From Methylomonas sp. EFPC3 (lineage in GTDB: Bacteria > Pseudomonadota > Gammaproteobacteria > Methylococcales > Methylomonadaceae), in contig NZ_CP116398.1 of the NCBI RefSeq assembly GCF_029643245.1, positions 1,054,001-1,118,000 on the forward strand: 64,000 nucleotides of DNA, written 5' to 3'. The position numbers were made by a program, and so were the translations under genes. Under the pieces are notes generated by a model, which did no database searches, had not been told where the DNA came from, and saw only the letters and a program-made list of their open reading frames with translations. This document shows, piece after piece, positions 1-7,695 of the stretch. Each line of letters opens with the position of its first letter. Positions within the stretch are counted from its first letter, which is position 1.

Positions 1-136
1 CGGCGGTCGCCAGCGGCGACACCAGGTAATCCAGGAGCGCGGTTTGGTTTTGCACTAAAACCGCGAGGGCAATGCTACAGGCAATGAATCCGATCATAAT
101 CAGGCCGCTAAAAAAATTTAACTGGGAATTTAGCAT
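1..136 (-). CDS. Partial small membrane protein, N-terminal 45 residues
   Basis: An open frame reads leftward from an ATG at 136 and runs off the window edge with no stop in 45 codons. The peptide starts MLNSQLNFF and has one strongly hydrophobic stretch at about residues 8-29, so it is probably the first membrane segment of an inner-membrane protein. It lies about 100 bases downstream of the TonB-dependent siderophore receptor on the same strand, where iron-uptake loci often carry small membrane partners (PepSY or DUF types). That role is inference only. No clear ribosome site precedes the ATG, and the second Met at residue 14 is an alternative start. The family is not recognised. Confidence 0.45.
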   Translation of the reverse strand, partial: MLNSQLNFFSGLIMIGFIACSIALAVLVQNQTALLDYLVSPLATA

Positions 137-239
137 TGCTGGCGCTGAAAAAGAAGCATTGCCGGCGCTGTTCGCCGCCACCCGTTACCGCTAAGCCGAC
201 GATGGTGTTGTGCGTAGCGGCGGCTGGGACGGCTAGGGT

Positions 240-2573
240 TCAGAAATCCAGTTTCAATTCCATCATGAAGGTGCGCGGCGCGGCAATGAAAAATAACGGT
301 GCGTTGCCGCCGCTGCCCCATTCCACATATTGTTCGTCGGACAGATTTTTTACGCGGGCGGTAACGGTCGCGTGCGGGTTGAATTTCCAGGCCAACTGGG
401 TATCGAATACCGCGAATGCCGGGGCCTTGATAATGTTGCTGGTATCGACGAAGCGGTCGCCGACATAACGGGAGCCGAAGTTCCATTGCCAGTCCGGGTC
501 GAAATCCCAGGTCAGCCAGGCGTTCGCGACCCATTTGGCAACGTTGGTCGGCCGGTTGCCCTTGCGGGAAACGATGGTGGTGTTATTGACGGTTTCCAGA
601 AACTTGTCGTATTGGGCGTCGACATAAGCCATATTGCCCTGCATGCTCCATTCCGGGGTTAATTGCACGCCGATATTCGCTTCCATACCGGCGGAGGATT
701 GTGCCCCGATCGGCAACACCCGGTTACGGTCGGACGGGTCAGTCATCGACAGGTTTTTGCGTTCGATGTAATAACCGGCCAAGGTTGCCGAGCCTTTACC
801 GTCCCAGAAATCGAATTTGGTACCGATTTCCGCCTGACGGCCGGTGGTCAGGTCGAAATCGCGCAAGGCCGCGAAAGTGCCGGTGGTCAGGATGCCGGAA
901 GGCGGGTCGGCGGCAGTGCTGTATTGGGCATACACGTTGAAGGTGGAGGTGATGTCGTACATCAGCGCCGCGCGCCAAGTCACCGCGGTCCAGCGGCGGC
1001 CGAACGCGGCCGGCGTGGTCGCGGTGGGCGGTACGATTCCTGTGCGCAGGTTGACCGCATCCAGCCGGATATCGTCCACCCGCAAGCCGGTGATCAGATT
1101 CAAATCAGGTACCAGCGTCAGCCTGTTTTCGGCGTAACCGGCGACGGTATACAACTCGTTGCGAGCGTTCGGCACCGGACCCGTGGCGGCGGGATAGTCG
1201 TAATAGCTGCGTACGCTGAAATTGTAAGGATCGACGGTACTGACCGTGCCGTTCGGGCTCTCCATGCTGGGCGCCCGGGTTTGTTTGTTGTAGGCGACGT
1301 CGATACCGGCCGAGAATTTCGACGGCAAGTTAAACCAGCGGTCGCTGTGGACGATTTCGAAACGGTTGCCCACTAGGGCTTGGTCGTGGTTGACCGCAAA
1401 CGAGCGGTTGCGAATGATTTGGGTGTTGCTGGCGTTCCAGTCGTAGCCTTCGACGTTCAACCATTGCCGGTCGGCCTTGTAGTAATAAAACGTGTTTTTG
1501 AACTGAGTATTTTCCGACAACTGGTAGTCGACGATGTCGCGTAGCCAGAACACCTGTTGGTCGAAGGTCGGACTGGCGGCGTTGTAATTTCTGAAACGGG
1601 TGTTCGGATCGATCTGGCCTTCGATTGGGCCCAGACCAGGGGTACCCCACGGGACGATCCGACCGCCAACCGTCGGATTCAGTACCGGCGTCCCCCAATA
1701 GGAATCGCGGTCTTCCAATTGGTGCTCGAAGGCGATGGTGTGGGACAGCTTGGAGGTGATGTCGCTCAACAACGAAAACGACATGGCACCGGAATTGGCC
1801 TCGGTCCGATCGATATAACCTTCTGAGCCGAGGTAACTGATATCGGCCTGCAACCAGTTATCGGTGTTGCCGAGCCGACCGTTAAATCCGTAAGAAGCCC
1901 GCCGGTTAAGATATTCGCCGAGCGAAACCAGTGCGCTATGGCGGTCCGGGCCGCGTTGGGCGATTTTGCTGACGTAATTGATCGAACCGCCAACGGCACC
2001 TTGCCCATAGAGAAAGGTGGACGGTCCGCCCAATACTTCTTCCCGCTCGATCAGCCAACTGTCCAACGGCCTGGCCGCAACCACATCGTACTGTACCGTG
2101 ATGCCGTTGAATAACTGGGTGATTTGCGCTCCGGTGAAACCGCGCATCGATACCGAACCGGCAGAGCCGGGTTGCGACGACACGATGATGCCCGGCGCTC
2201 TCTCCAGGGCTTCCTGCGTGGTTTGCGCGCCGCGTTTTTCGAAGGTGGCGCGGTCTATGATCGTGATCGAGGCCGGCGTTTCCCGCGGCGTCAAGCCCAG
2301 ACGGCTACCGGTGACCGCTTCGCTATCCAATTGCGGTTTTTGGTTGGGTGGATTTAACGGCGCAGTGCCGACCACCGTCATTGCTTCCAGGGTCTGTGTG
2401 GCGGCTTTCGGTGTCGCCGGTTTTGCTTGTTTTTCTTGTTTTGCGGGTTGCTTCTGCTCCTCTTCTGCAGCGCTGCCGTCGGCGGCGAGTGCGGCGTTGA
2501 TGCCGCAAGCCAAAATGGACATGTTGATGAGTACTGCGAATTGGCGCCCGGGGGCCGGGTAGTGTTTTGTCAT
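240..2573 (-). CDS. TonB-dependent siderophore receptor
   Basis: Outer-membrane beta-barrel receptor for uptake of a ferric siderophore, energised by TonB-ExbBD. The frame is open up to 2690, but I chose the ATG at 2573 because it begins a signal peptide (MTKHYPAPGRQ followed by a hydrophobic core ending ALAADG). The mature protein starts with an unusual Lys/Ala/Pro/Gln-rich linker, then a TonB box-like EAMTVVG, a plug domain with the siderophore-receptor signature (TPASITIID, SVSMRGF, GPSTFLYGQGAVGGSINYVSK), and a barrel ending in a C-terminal Phe (ELKLDF), as usual for Bam substrates. About 777 residues, normal for the family. The substrate cannot be read from sequence. It is divergent from the OFA-type MFS gene and followed by a partial membrane gene. 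Iron regulation is likely for the family, but no convincing Fur box was found just upstream. Confidence 0.9.
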   Translation of the reverse strand: MTKHYPAPGRQFAVLINMSILACGINAALAADGSAAEEEQKQPAKQEKQAKPATPKAATQTLEAMTVVGTAPLNPPNQKPQLDSEAVTGSRLGLTPRETPASITIIDRATFEKRGAQTTQEALERAPGIIVSSQPGSAGSVSMRGFTGAQITQLFNGITVQYDVVAARPLDSWLIEREEVLGGPSTFLYGQGAVGGSINYVSKIAQRGPDRHSALVSLGEYLNRRASYGFNGRLGNTDNWLQADISYLGSEGYIDRTEANSGAMSFSLLSDITSKLSHTIAFEHQLEDRDSYWGTPVLNPTVGGRIVPWGTPGLGPIEGQIDPNTRFRNYNAASPTFDQQVFWLRDIVDYQLSENTQFKNTFYYYKADRQWLNVEGYDWNASNTQIIRNRSFAVNHDQALVGNRFEIVHSDRWFNLPSKFSAGIDVAYNKQTRAPSMESPNGTVSTVDPYNFSVRSYYDYPAATGPVPNARNELYTVAGYAENRLTLVPDLNLITGLRVDDIRLDAVNLRTGIVPPTATTPAAFGRRWTAVTWRAALMYDITSTFNVYAQYSTAADPPSGILTTGTFAALRDFDLTTGRQAEIGTKFDFWDGKGSATLAGYYIERKNLSMTDPSDRNRVLPIGAQSSAGMEANIGVQLTPEWSMQGNMAYVDAQYDKFLETVNNTTIVSRKGNRPTNVAKWVANAWLTWDFDPDWQWNFGSRYVGDRFVDTSNIIKAPAFAVFDTQLAWKFNPHATVTARVKNLSDEQYVEWGSGGNAPLFFIAAPRTFMMELKLDF

Positions 2574-2841
2574 GGTTGCCGAATCGGTTACGTTTTGAAA
2601 TGGAATAGGAGTATGCGTAATACCAGGGCTCGGAAACGCAAGTAATGGACCAGTTCCGCAGCCGGCGCCGGCTCTGGCCTCCGGAGGCACGAGTCAATTA
2701 AACTATGTTTTATAATCCGGTGTGACTAGGGGATATGCCGCAAGTTATCGATTTTCGTTACGGCCTTGGGTCTTGTTAAAATGGCGGCTTGGCCGGACAT
2801 TCGGCGTTCGGAATTTCTGAAATCGGTTAAGGACTCAGCAA

Positions 2842-4236
2842 ATGGCAGGATTTTTCTCGAAGCAGCGTATTATCGCCCGGTCAGGTTATAGCCGTTGGCT
2901 GGCGCCGCCAGCCGCACTGTCGGTACATCTATGCATTGGCCAGGCCTATGCGTTCAGCGTATTCAACGATCCGCTGACCCGTGTCATCGGCATTGGCGCT
3001 TCGGCTCCCGACGATTGGAAATTAACCGAGCTGGGTTGGATCTTCAGTTTAGCCATCGTCTTTCTGGGCTTGTCCGCCGCATTCGGCGGCAAATGGTTGG
3101 AAAAAGTCGGCCCGCGGCTGACCATGTTCGTTGCGGCCTGTTGCTTCGGCGGCGGATTTTTTATCGCCGCGCTCGGCGTCAAGCTGCATCAGATCGGGTT
3201 GCTTTATCTGGGTTACGGCGTGATCGGCGGCATTGGCCTCGGCTTGGGTTACGTGTCGCCGGTATCGACCTTGATCAAATGGTTTCCGGACCGACGCGGC
3301 ATGGCTACCGGCATGGCTATCATGGGTTTCGGCGGCGGCGCGATGATCGGCGCGCCGTTATCGGTGTGGTTGATGGACCAATTCAAATCGGCAACCTCGG
3401 TCGGGGTGAGCGAAGCGTTTTTGGTGATGGGTGCCGTGTATTTTTGCTCGATGTTGATCGGGGCGTTGGCGATCCGGATTCCGCCCGCTGATTGGCTGCC
3501 CGAAGGTTGGACGCCGCCGGTCTTCGCCAACAAAATGATTACCGACAAACACGTGCATATCGATCAGGCGCTGAAAACGCCGCAGTTTTACTTGTTGTGG
3601 CTGGTGTTGTGCCTGAACGTCAGCGCCGGCATCGGCGTGCTGGGCCAGGCTTCGGTGATGATTCAGGAAATGTTCAAGGGCTCGGTGACGCCGGCCGCAG
3701 CGGCCGGCTTCGTCGGCTTGCTGAGTTTGTTCAACATGGGCGGCCGCTTTTTCTGGTCGTCGGCGTCGGATTATCTGGGCCGGAAGCATACCTACATGAT
3801 TTTCTTTGCGGTCGGCGCGGTGCTGTATGCAACGATTCCGACGATGGGCATGGCCGGCAATATGGCGATGTTCGTGCTGCTGTATGCATTGATCATGAGC
3901 ATGTACGGCGGTGGATTCTCCACCATCCCGGCTTATCTGGCCGATATATTCGGTACCCGTTTCGTCGGCGGCATCCACGGCCGGCTGCTGACGGCCTGGT
4001 CCACGGCCGGCGTGTTGGGTCCGGTGTTGGTCAACTATCTGCGCGAATATCAGATTGGCCAAGGCGTGGCCAAGGCCGAAGCCTATAACATGACGATGTA
4101 CATCATGGCCGGGCTGTTGCTGGTTGGATTTGCCGCCAATCTGGCGATTCGGCCGGTGCATGAAAAGCACCATATGAAACACGATGATTTCGACGAACTG
4201 GACGGTATTTATCCGGCCGGCGAGACCGATCACTGA
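2842..4236 (+). CDS. OFA-family MFS transporter
   Basis: A 464-residue, 12-segment major facilitator resembling the oxalate/formate antiporter (OFA) family. The N-terminal half has the QAYAFSVFNDPL stretch of this group, a loop motif GGKWLEKVGPR between segments 2 and 3, and GYGVIGGIGLGLGYVSPVSTLIKWFPDRRGMATG, spread over about residues 125-155. It probably carries small carboxylates such as oxalate, formate, pyruvate or lactate, but the substrate is not shown by the sequence. The start ATG has an AAGGA ribosome site 11 bases upstream. It is followed after 13 bases by a 42-residue membrane peptide that appears to be its partner, so the two are probably co-transcribed. The C-terminal tail is His/Asp-rich and cytoplasmic. 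Confidence 0.88.
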   Translation: MAGFFSKQRIIARSGYSRWLAPPAALSVHLCIGQAYAFSVFNDPLTRVIGIGASAPDDWKLTELGWIFSLAIVFLGLSAAFGGKWLEKVGPRLTMFVAACCFGGGFFIAALGVKLHQIGLLYLGYGVIGGIGLGLGYVSPVSTLIKWFPDRRGMATGMAIMGFGGGAMIGAPLSVWLMDQFKSATSVGVSEAFLVMGAVYFCSMLIGALAIRIPPADWLPEGWTPPVFANKMITDKHVHIDQALKTPQFYLLWLVLCLNVSAGIGVLGQASVMIQEMFKGSVTPAAAAGFVGLLSLFNMGGRFFWSSASDYLGRKHTYMIFFAVGAVLYATIPTMGMAGNMAMFVLLYALIMSMYGGGFSTIPAYLADIFGTRFVGGIHGRLLTAWSTAGVLGPVLVNYLREYQIGQGVAKAEAYNMTMYIMAGLLLVGFAANLAIRPVHEKHHMKHDDFDELDGIYPAGETDH

Positions 4237-4249
4237 ACCGAGACCAATT

Positions 4250-4378
4250 ATGAACAATCCGCAAAATCACCAACCTACCAGTCCGCTGCTCGTGGCCTTG
4301 TTTTGGCTTTACGTATTGCTGCCGCTGGCCTGGGGCGTCTGGTCCACGGTCAAGAAAGCTTTGGCTTTATTCGGCTAA
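4250..4378 (+). CDS. MFS transporter small subunit (42 aa)
   Basis: A 42-residue reading frame begins 13 bases after the OFA-type transporter stop. The peptide is MNNPQNHQPT, then one transmembrane segment containing FWLYVLLPLAWGVW, then KKALALFG. Short single-pass peptides with this FW-Y-PLAWGVW pattern are known next to OFA-family MFS carriers and are called the MFS transporter small subunit. Its exact role is not established. Position, orientation and the absence of any overlap with another frame support a real gene. It is the last gene before a convergent stem-loop and the TolC-like gene. Confidence 0.75.
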   Translation: MNNPQNHQPTSPLLVALFWLYVLLPLAWGVWSTVKKALALFG

Positions 4379-4382
4379 ATGT

Positions 4383-4411
4383 GCATCCAGCCGCTGCGGC
4401 CCGGCTGATGC
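4383..4411. terminator. Convergent stem-loop between MFS operon and tolC-like gene
   Basis: An imperfect inverted repeat pairs 4383-4393 with 4402-4411 (ten base pairs, one bulged C, eight-base loop). It lies between the ends of two converging genes, so it may end transcription from both sides. No clear run of T follows on either strand, so intrinsic termination is uncertain. Confidence 0.35.
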
Positions 4412-4417
4412 GGTGGC

Positions 4418-5752
4418 TCAACGGGAACCTGATTTTTCCGCGCCGGCCGCATGGCGCAGATATTGGTTGACCACTTCCAAATCCACTTCACTCAAACTGC
4501 CGGCCGCTTCCTTCAATTTGATGCCATTGATGAGGTAGTCGTAACGGCTTCTGGCGTAATCGCTTTTGGCTTTGTACAGATTGCGTTGCTCGGTCAACAC
4601 GTCGACCATGGTCCGGGTGCCGACTTCGAAGCCGGCTTCGGCGGCTTGTACCGCCATGTCGGCCGATTTGCTGGTGGCATCTAGCGCCTTGACCCGGCTG
4701 ACGCTGGAAACCACGCCGCGAAAGGCGTCCTTGACGCCGCGGTTGACGCTGCGCTTGACCTTGGTCAGGTCTTCCTTGGCCGCTTGGTACTCGTGCTCGG
4801 CTTGGCGCACCCGCGACGAGACGCCGCCGCCTTCGTACAGCGGCAGATTCAATTGCAGCCCGAAGCTTTGACTGTCGCCGCGCAGGCCGTATTGGTTGCC
4901 GGTATCCATTTCGTTGTATTGAGCGACGATATCCAGGGTCGGCATGTGCTTGGATTCCTGTAAATCGATGTTCTTTCTGATGTATTCAGTCTGGTTGATT
5001 TGAGCGACGATCGAAAAATTATTGTTCTCGGCGGAATTGGCCCAGGACGACAAATCCTCCGGCGCCGGTGGCGACAGCGGAATTTCCGGCTGCAGACCCT
5101 CCAAATCGGCAGCGTTGTCGCCGACGATCTCCCGTAGCGCTTCCTTGCTGTTGTCGAGCAGGTTTTGCGCTTCGATTTCGCTGGCCAGCGCCCGATCGTA
5201 GCCGGCTTGAGCTTCGTAAACGTCGGTGATAGCGATGATGCCGACGTCGAACCGTTGCTTGGCTTGTTCTAACTGCTTTTCGATGGCTTTTTTCTCGGCG
5301 ACGGCAAATTCCAGATTGTCTTGCGCCGCCAGAATGTTGAAATAAGCTTCCGCGGTGCGTCGCATCAAGTTCTGGTATTTGGCCTGAAATTGGGCTTCGG
5401 CCTGGGCGATTTTGTTATCGGCCTGGTCCAATTGCACCCAATGTTCCCAGTGAAAGACCGGTTGTGTTAAGTTGAAGCCCAACTTGCTATCCCAATAATG
5501 CTGCAAGGTGGTACCCAGGAAGCTGGTACTTTCCAGCCGATTACGGCTGCTGTTGGCGTTGAACGAGAGCTTAGGCAACATCTGTGCAATGCTTTGCGAT
5601 TTGATTTCGGCCGTCGCCAGTTTGTTGATATCCGAACTTTTGAAATCGGGATCGTTGGCTTTTGCCAATTGGAAGGTCTCCAGCAAATCCTGGCTGAAAG
5701 CCAACTTAACCGGGATTAACGCCACCAAAAGCGTGCATAACGTTCTTGTCAT
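4418..5752 (-). CDS. TolC-family outer membrane efflux protein
   Basis: Outer-membrane channel of the TolC type, which completes tripartite efflux pumps or type I secretion systems. The frame is open to 5791, but the ATG at 5752 gives a clean signal peptide (MTRTLCTLLVALIPVKLAFSQ). The mature part holds the two tandem OEP repeats of long helices (QAEAQFQAKYQ and QAAKEDLTKVKRSVNRGVKD regions) and the GLQLNLPLYEGG beta-strand motif near residue 300. At 444 residues it is the usual length. No adaptor or inner-membrane pump is adjacent, so it may serve several systems. A possible Fur-type operator lies about 25 bases upstream of the start. It is divergent from galU. Confidence 0.85.
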   Translation of the reverse strand: MTRTLCTLLVALIPVKLAFSQDLLETFQLAKANDPDFKSSDINKLATAEIKSQSIAQMLPKLSFNANSSRNRLESTSFLGTTLQHYWDSKLGFNLTQPVFHWEHWVQLDQADNKIAQAEAQFQAKYQNLMRRTAEAYFNILAAQDNLEFAVAEKKAIEKQLEQAKQRFDVGIIAITDVYEAQAGYDRALASEIEAQNLLDNSKEALREIVGDNAADLEGLQPEIPLSPPAPEDLSSWANSAENNNFSIVAQINQTEYIRKNIDLQESKHMPTLDIVAQYNEMDTGNQYGLRGDSQSFGLQLNLPLYEGGGVSSRVRQAEHEYQAAKEDLTKVKRSVNRGVKDAFRGVVSSVSRVKALDATSKSADMAVQAAEAGFEVGTRTMVDVLTEQRNLYKAKSDYARSRYDYLINGIKLKEAAGSLSEVDLEVVNQYLRHAAGAEKSGSR

Positions 5753-5776
5753 TGCTATATCTCGTGCGGACGGGTA

Positions 5777-5795
5777 AAAATAAATAATCATTATC
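5777..5795 (-). promoter_or_regulatory. Possible Fur box upstream of tolC-like gene
   Basis: The 19 bases at 5777-5795 match the classical E. coli Fur consensus (GATAATGATAATCATTATC) at 14 of 19 positions. The right half, ATAATCATTATC, is identical. The site ends 25 bases upstream of the chosen TolC-like start and about 105 bases from galU. Position and match suggest iron control of the efflux gene, but the left half is just A/T-rich and could match by chance. Confidence 0.35.
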
Positions 5796-5900
5796 GCCTA
5801 AAATAGCCCGGCGACAGTGTTTAATTCACTAAGAGTGCCATAAGGTTAGGCACACATCATTTATCCGTCAAAACCAAACTGAAACCTGAAAAGAGTCACT

Positions 5901-6782
5901 ATGAGTCAGAAAATCACTAAAGTCGTTTTTCCAGCCGCCGGGCTTGGAACCCGTTCCTTGCCTGCCACCAAGGCTGTCGCCAAGGAAATGCTGCCGATCG
6001 TGGATAAACCGCTGATCCAATATGCGGTTGAGGAAGCGGTCGCGGCCGGCATCGACACCATGGTGTTCGTCATCGGCCGTAACAAGGAGTCGATCGCCAA
6101 CCATTTCGACAAGTCTTACGAGTTGGAAAAAGAGCTGGAGAAAAGCGGCAAGACCGGCTTGCTGAACATGTTGCGCGACTTGCTGCCGCCGCACGTGTCC
6201 TGCGTGTTCGTGCGCCAGGCCGAAGCCTTGGGTCTGGGTCACGCCGTACATTGCGCCAAACCGGTGGTCGGTAACGAGCCGTTCGCGGTGATTTTGCCGG
6301 ACGATCTGATCGAAGACGGCAGCCGCGGCTGTCTGAAGCAAATGGTGGATCTGTTCGAAAAAGAGCAAAGCAGCATCCTGGGGGTAGAGCGGGTCGATCC
6401 GACCGAAACTCATAAATACGGCATCGTGGAACACAGCGAAACCGCGCCGCGGGTGGGTAAGCTCAGCTCGATTGTCGAAAAACCGAAGCCGGAAGTAGCG
6501 CCTTCCAACATCGCCGTTGTCGGTCGCTATATTCTGACCCCGGCGATCTTCGAGAAAATCGAGAGCACCGGCCGCGGCGCCGGCGGCGAAATTCAATTGA
6601 CCGACGCGATCGCAGCGTTGATGAAAGACGAACAAGTCCTGTCTTACGAATTCGAAGGTAACCGTTACGACTGCGGTTCCAAATTCGGTTTCCTGTTAGC
6701 CAACGTCGAATACGGCTTGCTGCACCAGGAAATCAACCAAGAGTTCGGCCAATACCTGAAACAGCGCGCCGCTAAAATCTGA
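5901..6782 (+). CDS. galU: UTP--glucose-1-phosphate uridylyltransferase
   Basis: Makes UDP-glucose from UTP and glucose-1-phosphate for lipopolysaccharide, exopolysaccharide and glycogen-type polymers. The 293-residue product has the nucleotidyltransferase N-terminus (FPAAGLGTRSLPATKAVAKE with the metal/phosphate-binding GxGTR and Lys), PDDLI at about residue 134, VEKPK near 193 and the RYDCGSKFGF motif near the C-terminus, all typical of bacterial GalU. Length matches the family. It is transcribed alone, divergent from the TolC-like gene. galE, which converts UDP-glucose to UDP-galactose, lies 10 kb away in the same window. Confidence 0.95.
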   Translation: MSQKITKVVFPAAGLGTRSLPATKAVAKEMLPIVDKPLIQYAVEEAVAAGIDTMVFVIGRNKESIANHFDKSYELEKELEKSGKTGLLNMLRDLLPPHVSCVFVRQAEALGLGHAVHCAKPVVGNEPFAVILPDDLIEDGSRGCLKQMVDLFEKEQSSILGVERVDPTETHKYGIVEHSETAPRVGKLSSIVEKPKPEVAPSNIAVVGRYILTPAIFEKIESTGRGAGGEIQLTDAIAALMKDEQVLSYEFEGNRYDCGSKFGFLLANVEYGLLHQEINQEFGQYLKQRAAKI

Positions 6783-6791
6783 TTGTAGCGT

Positions 6792-6819
6792 CCGGAACGG
6801 CTAACCGCCGCCGTTCCGG
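6792..6819. terminator. Stem-loop after galU, inside the end of the DMT gene
   Basis: A perfect nine-base inverted repeat (CCGGAACGG at 6792-6800 and its complement at 6811-6819, ten-base loop) sits ten bases after the galU stop and overlaps the last codons of the convergent DMT gene. There is no T-run, so it may slow polymerase or protect 3' ends rather than be an intrinsic terminator. Confidence 0.35.
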
Positions 6820-7694
6820 GCTTGCCGTCGGTTTACGGTTTCGTAAATCAATAGCGCCAGCATAATCAGCGCCGTGCCGGCCAGCGTGGTCGGCGTGATC
6901 GGTTCTTGATTCACGCTGTAACCCAAAAACAACGACATGACCGGCGTCAGCAGATTCATCATCGCCACGTTGGTGGCCGGCATGTTGTTCAGCACGAAGT
7001 AATACAGCGCAAAACCCAGCGTGGTGGCGATGACCCCAAGGTAAATAATCGAATACAGCGCCTTCGGCTCGATGTTTTGCGGGAATGCCAAACCTTCCAT
7101 GCCATACCAGGTCGCCAGGTACAGCGGAACCGCGATCGATAAGCCGCCGGTGACCAACGGCAACGCCCCAAGACCGGCATCGATTTGTTTGACCCAGACC
7201 GCGCTGGCGGCGTGGATAAAGGTGGCGATCAACACCCCGATCAGACCGGTTATTGCTTGCTCGTTCAATTCCAGCGCCGAATTGAACATGACCAGCAGGC
7301 CGCAAACGCCCAGGCTGTAAGCGAACAGCTTGCCCCAACCCAGGCTGCGTTCTTTCAAGTAGGCAGCGGCCATGAATGCGGTCATGAATGGGCTGAGGCC
7401 GAATATCACTGATATCCAGCCGGAGGGGACGAATCGAGCGGACCAATAGGTCACCAACATGCTGCCGTAGAGTTGTACCGCCACGGCGAAGTAGCTGGTC
7501 AAGGCCGGCCGGCGCAGCGGTATCCGGCGACGCGCCACCAAGCACAGCAATAACAGGCAACTCAGGCCGATGCTCATCCGCGCCGTGGCCGCGAATACGA
7601 AGCCGGCGCCTACGCTGCTCCATTGGATGGCCAGCGGCGTCGTGGTCCAGATCAACACCACGCCGATATAGGCCAGACCGAGGCGGATATTCAA
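6801..7694 (-). CDS. DMT-family (EamA) permease
   Basis: A 297-residue inner-membrane carrier with about ten hydrophobic segments arranged as two EamA repeats (the first with WTTTPLAIQW and ARMSIGLSCLL, the second with YLGVIATTLGFALYYFVLN and MMNLLTPVMSLFLGY). Members export amino acids, metabolites or drugs; the substrate here is unknown. The start is a TTG at 7694, one base after the acs stop codon, so translation is very probably coupled to acs. No ATG fits before the first membrane segment. It ends convergently with galU. Confidence 0.85.
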   Translation of the reverse strand: MNIRLGLAYIGVVLIWTTTPLAIQWSSVGAGFVFAATARMSIGLSCLLLLCLVARRRIPLRRPALTSYFAVAVQLYGSMLVTYWSARFVPSGWISVIFGLSPFMTAFMAAAYLKERSLGWGKLFAYSLGVCGLLVMFNSALELNEQAITGLIGVLIATFIHAASAVWVKQIDAGLGALPLVTGGLSIAVPLYLATWYGMEGLAFPQNIEPKALYSIIYLGVIATTLGFALYYFVLNNMPATNVAMMNLLTPVMSLFLGYSVNQEPITPTTLAGTALIMLALLIYETVNRRQARNGGG

Positions 7695-7695
7695 C

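Noticed and set aside
2574-2690. Extra 39 N-terminal codons of the siderophore receptor
   Set aside because: They precede a complete signal peptide that starts at 2573 and have no secretory features themselves.
2711-2716. TATAAT as promoter for the OFA-type gene
   Set aside because: No acceptable -35 at 16-18 bases upstream, and it is 125 bases from the start codon. Likewise TATAAT at 22710-22715 overlaps the ABC start codon and cannot serve it.
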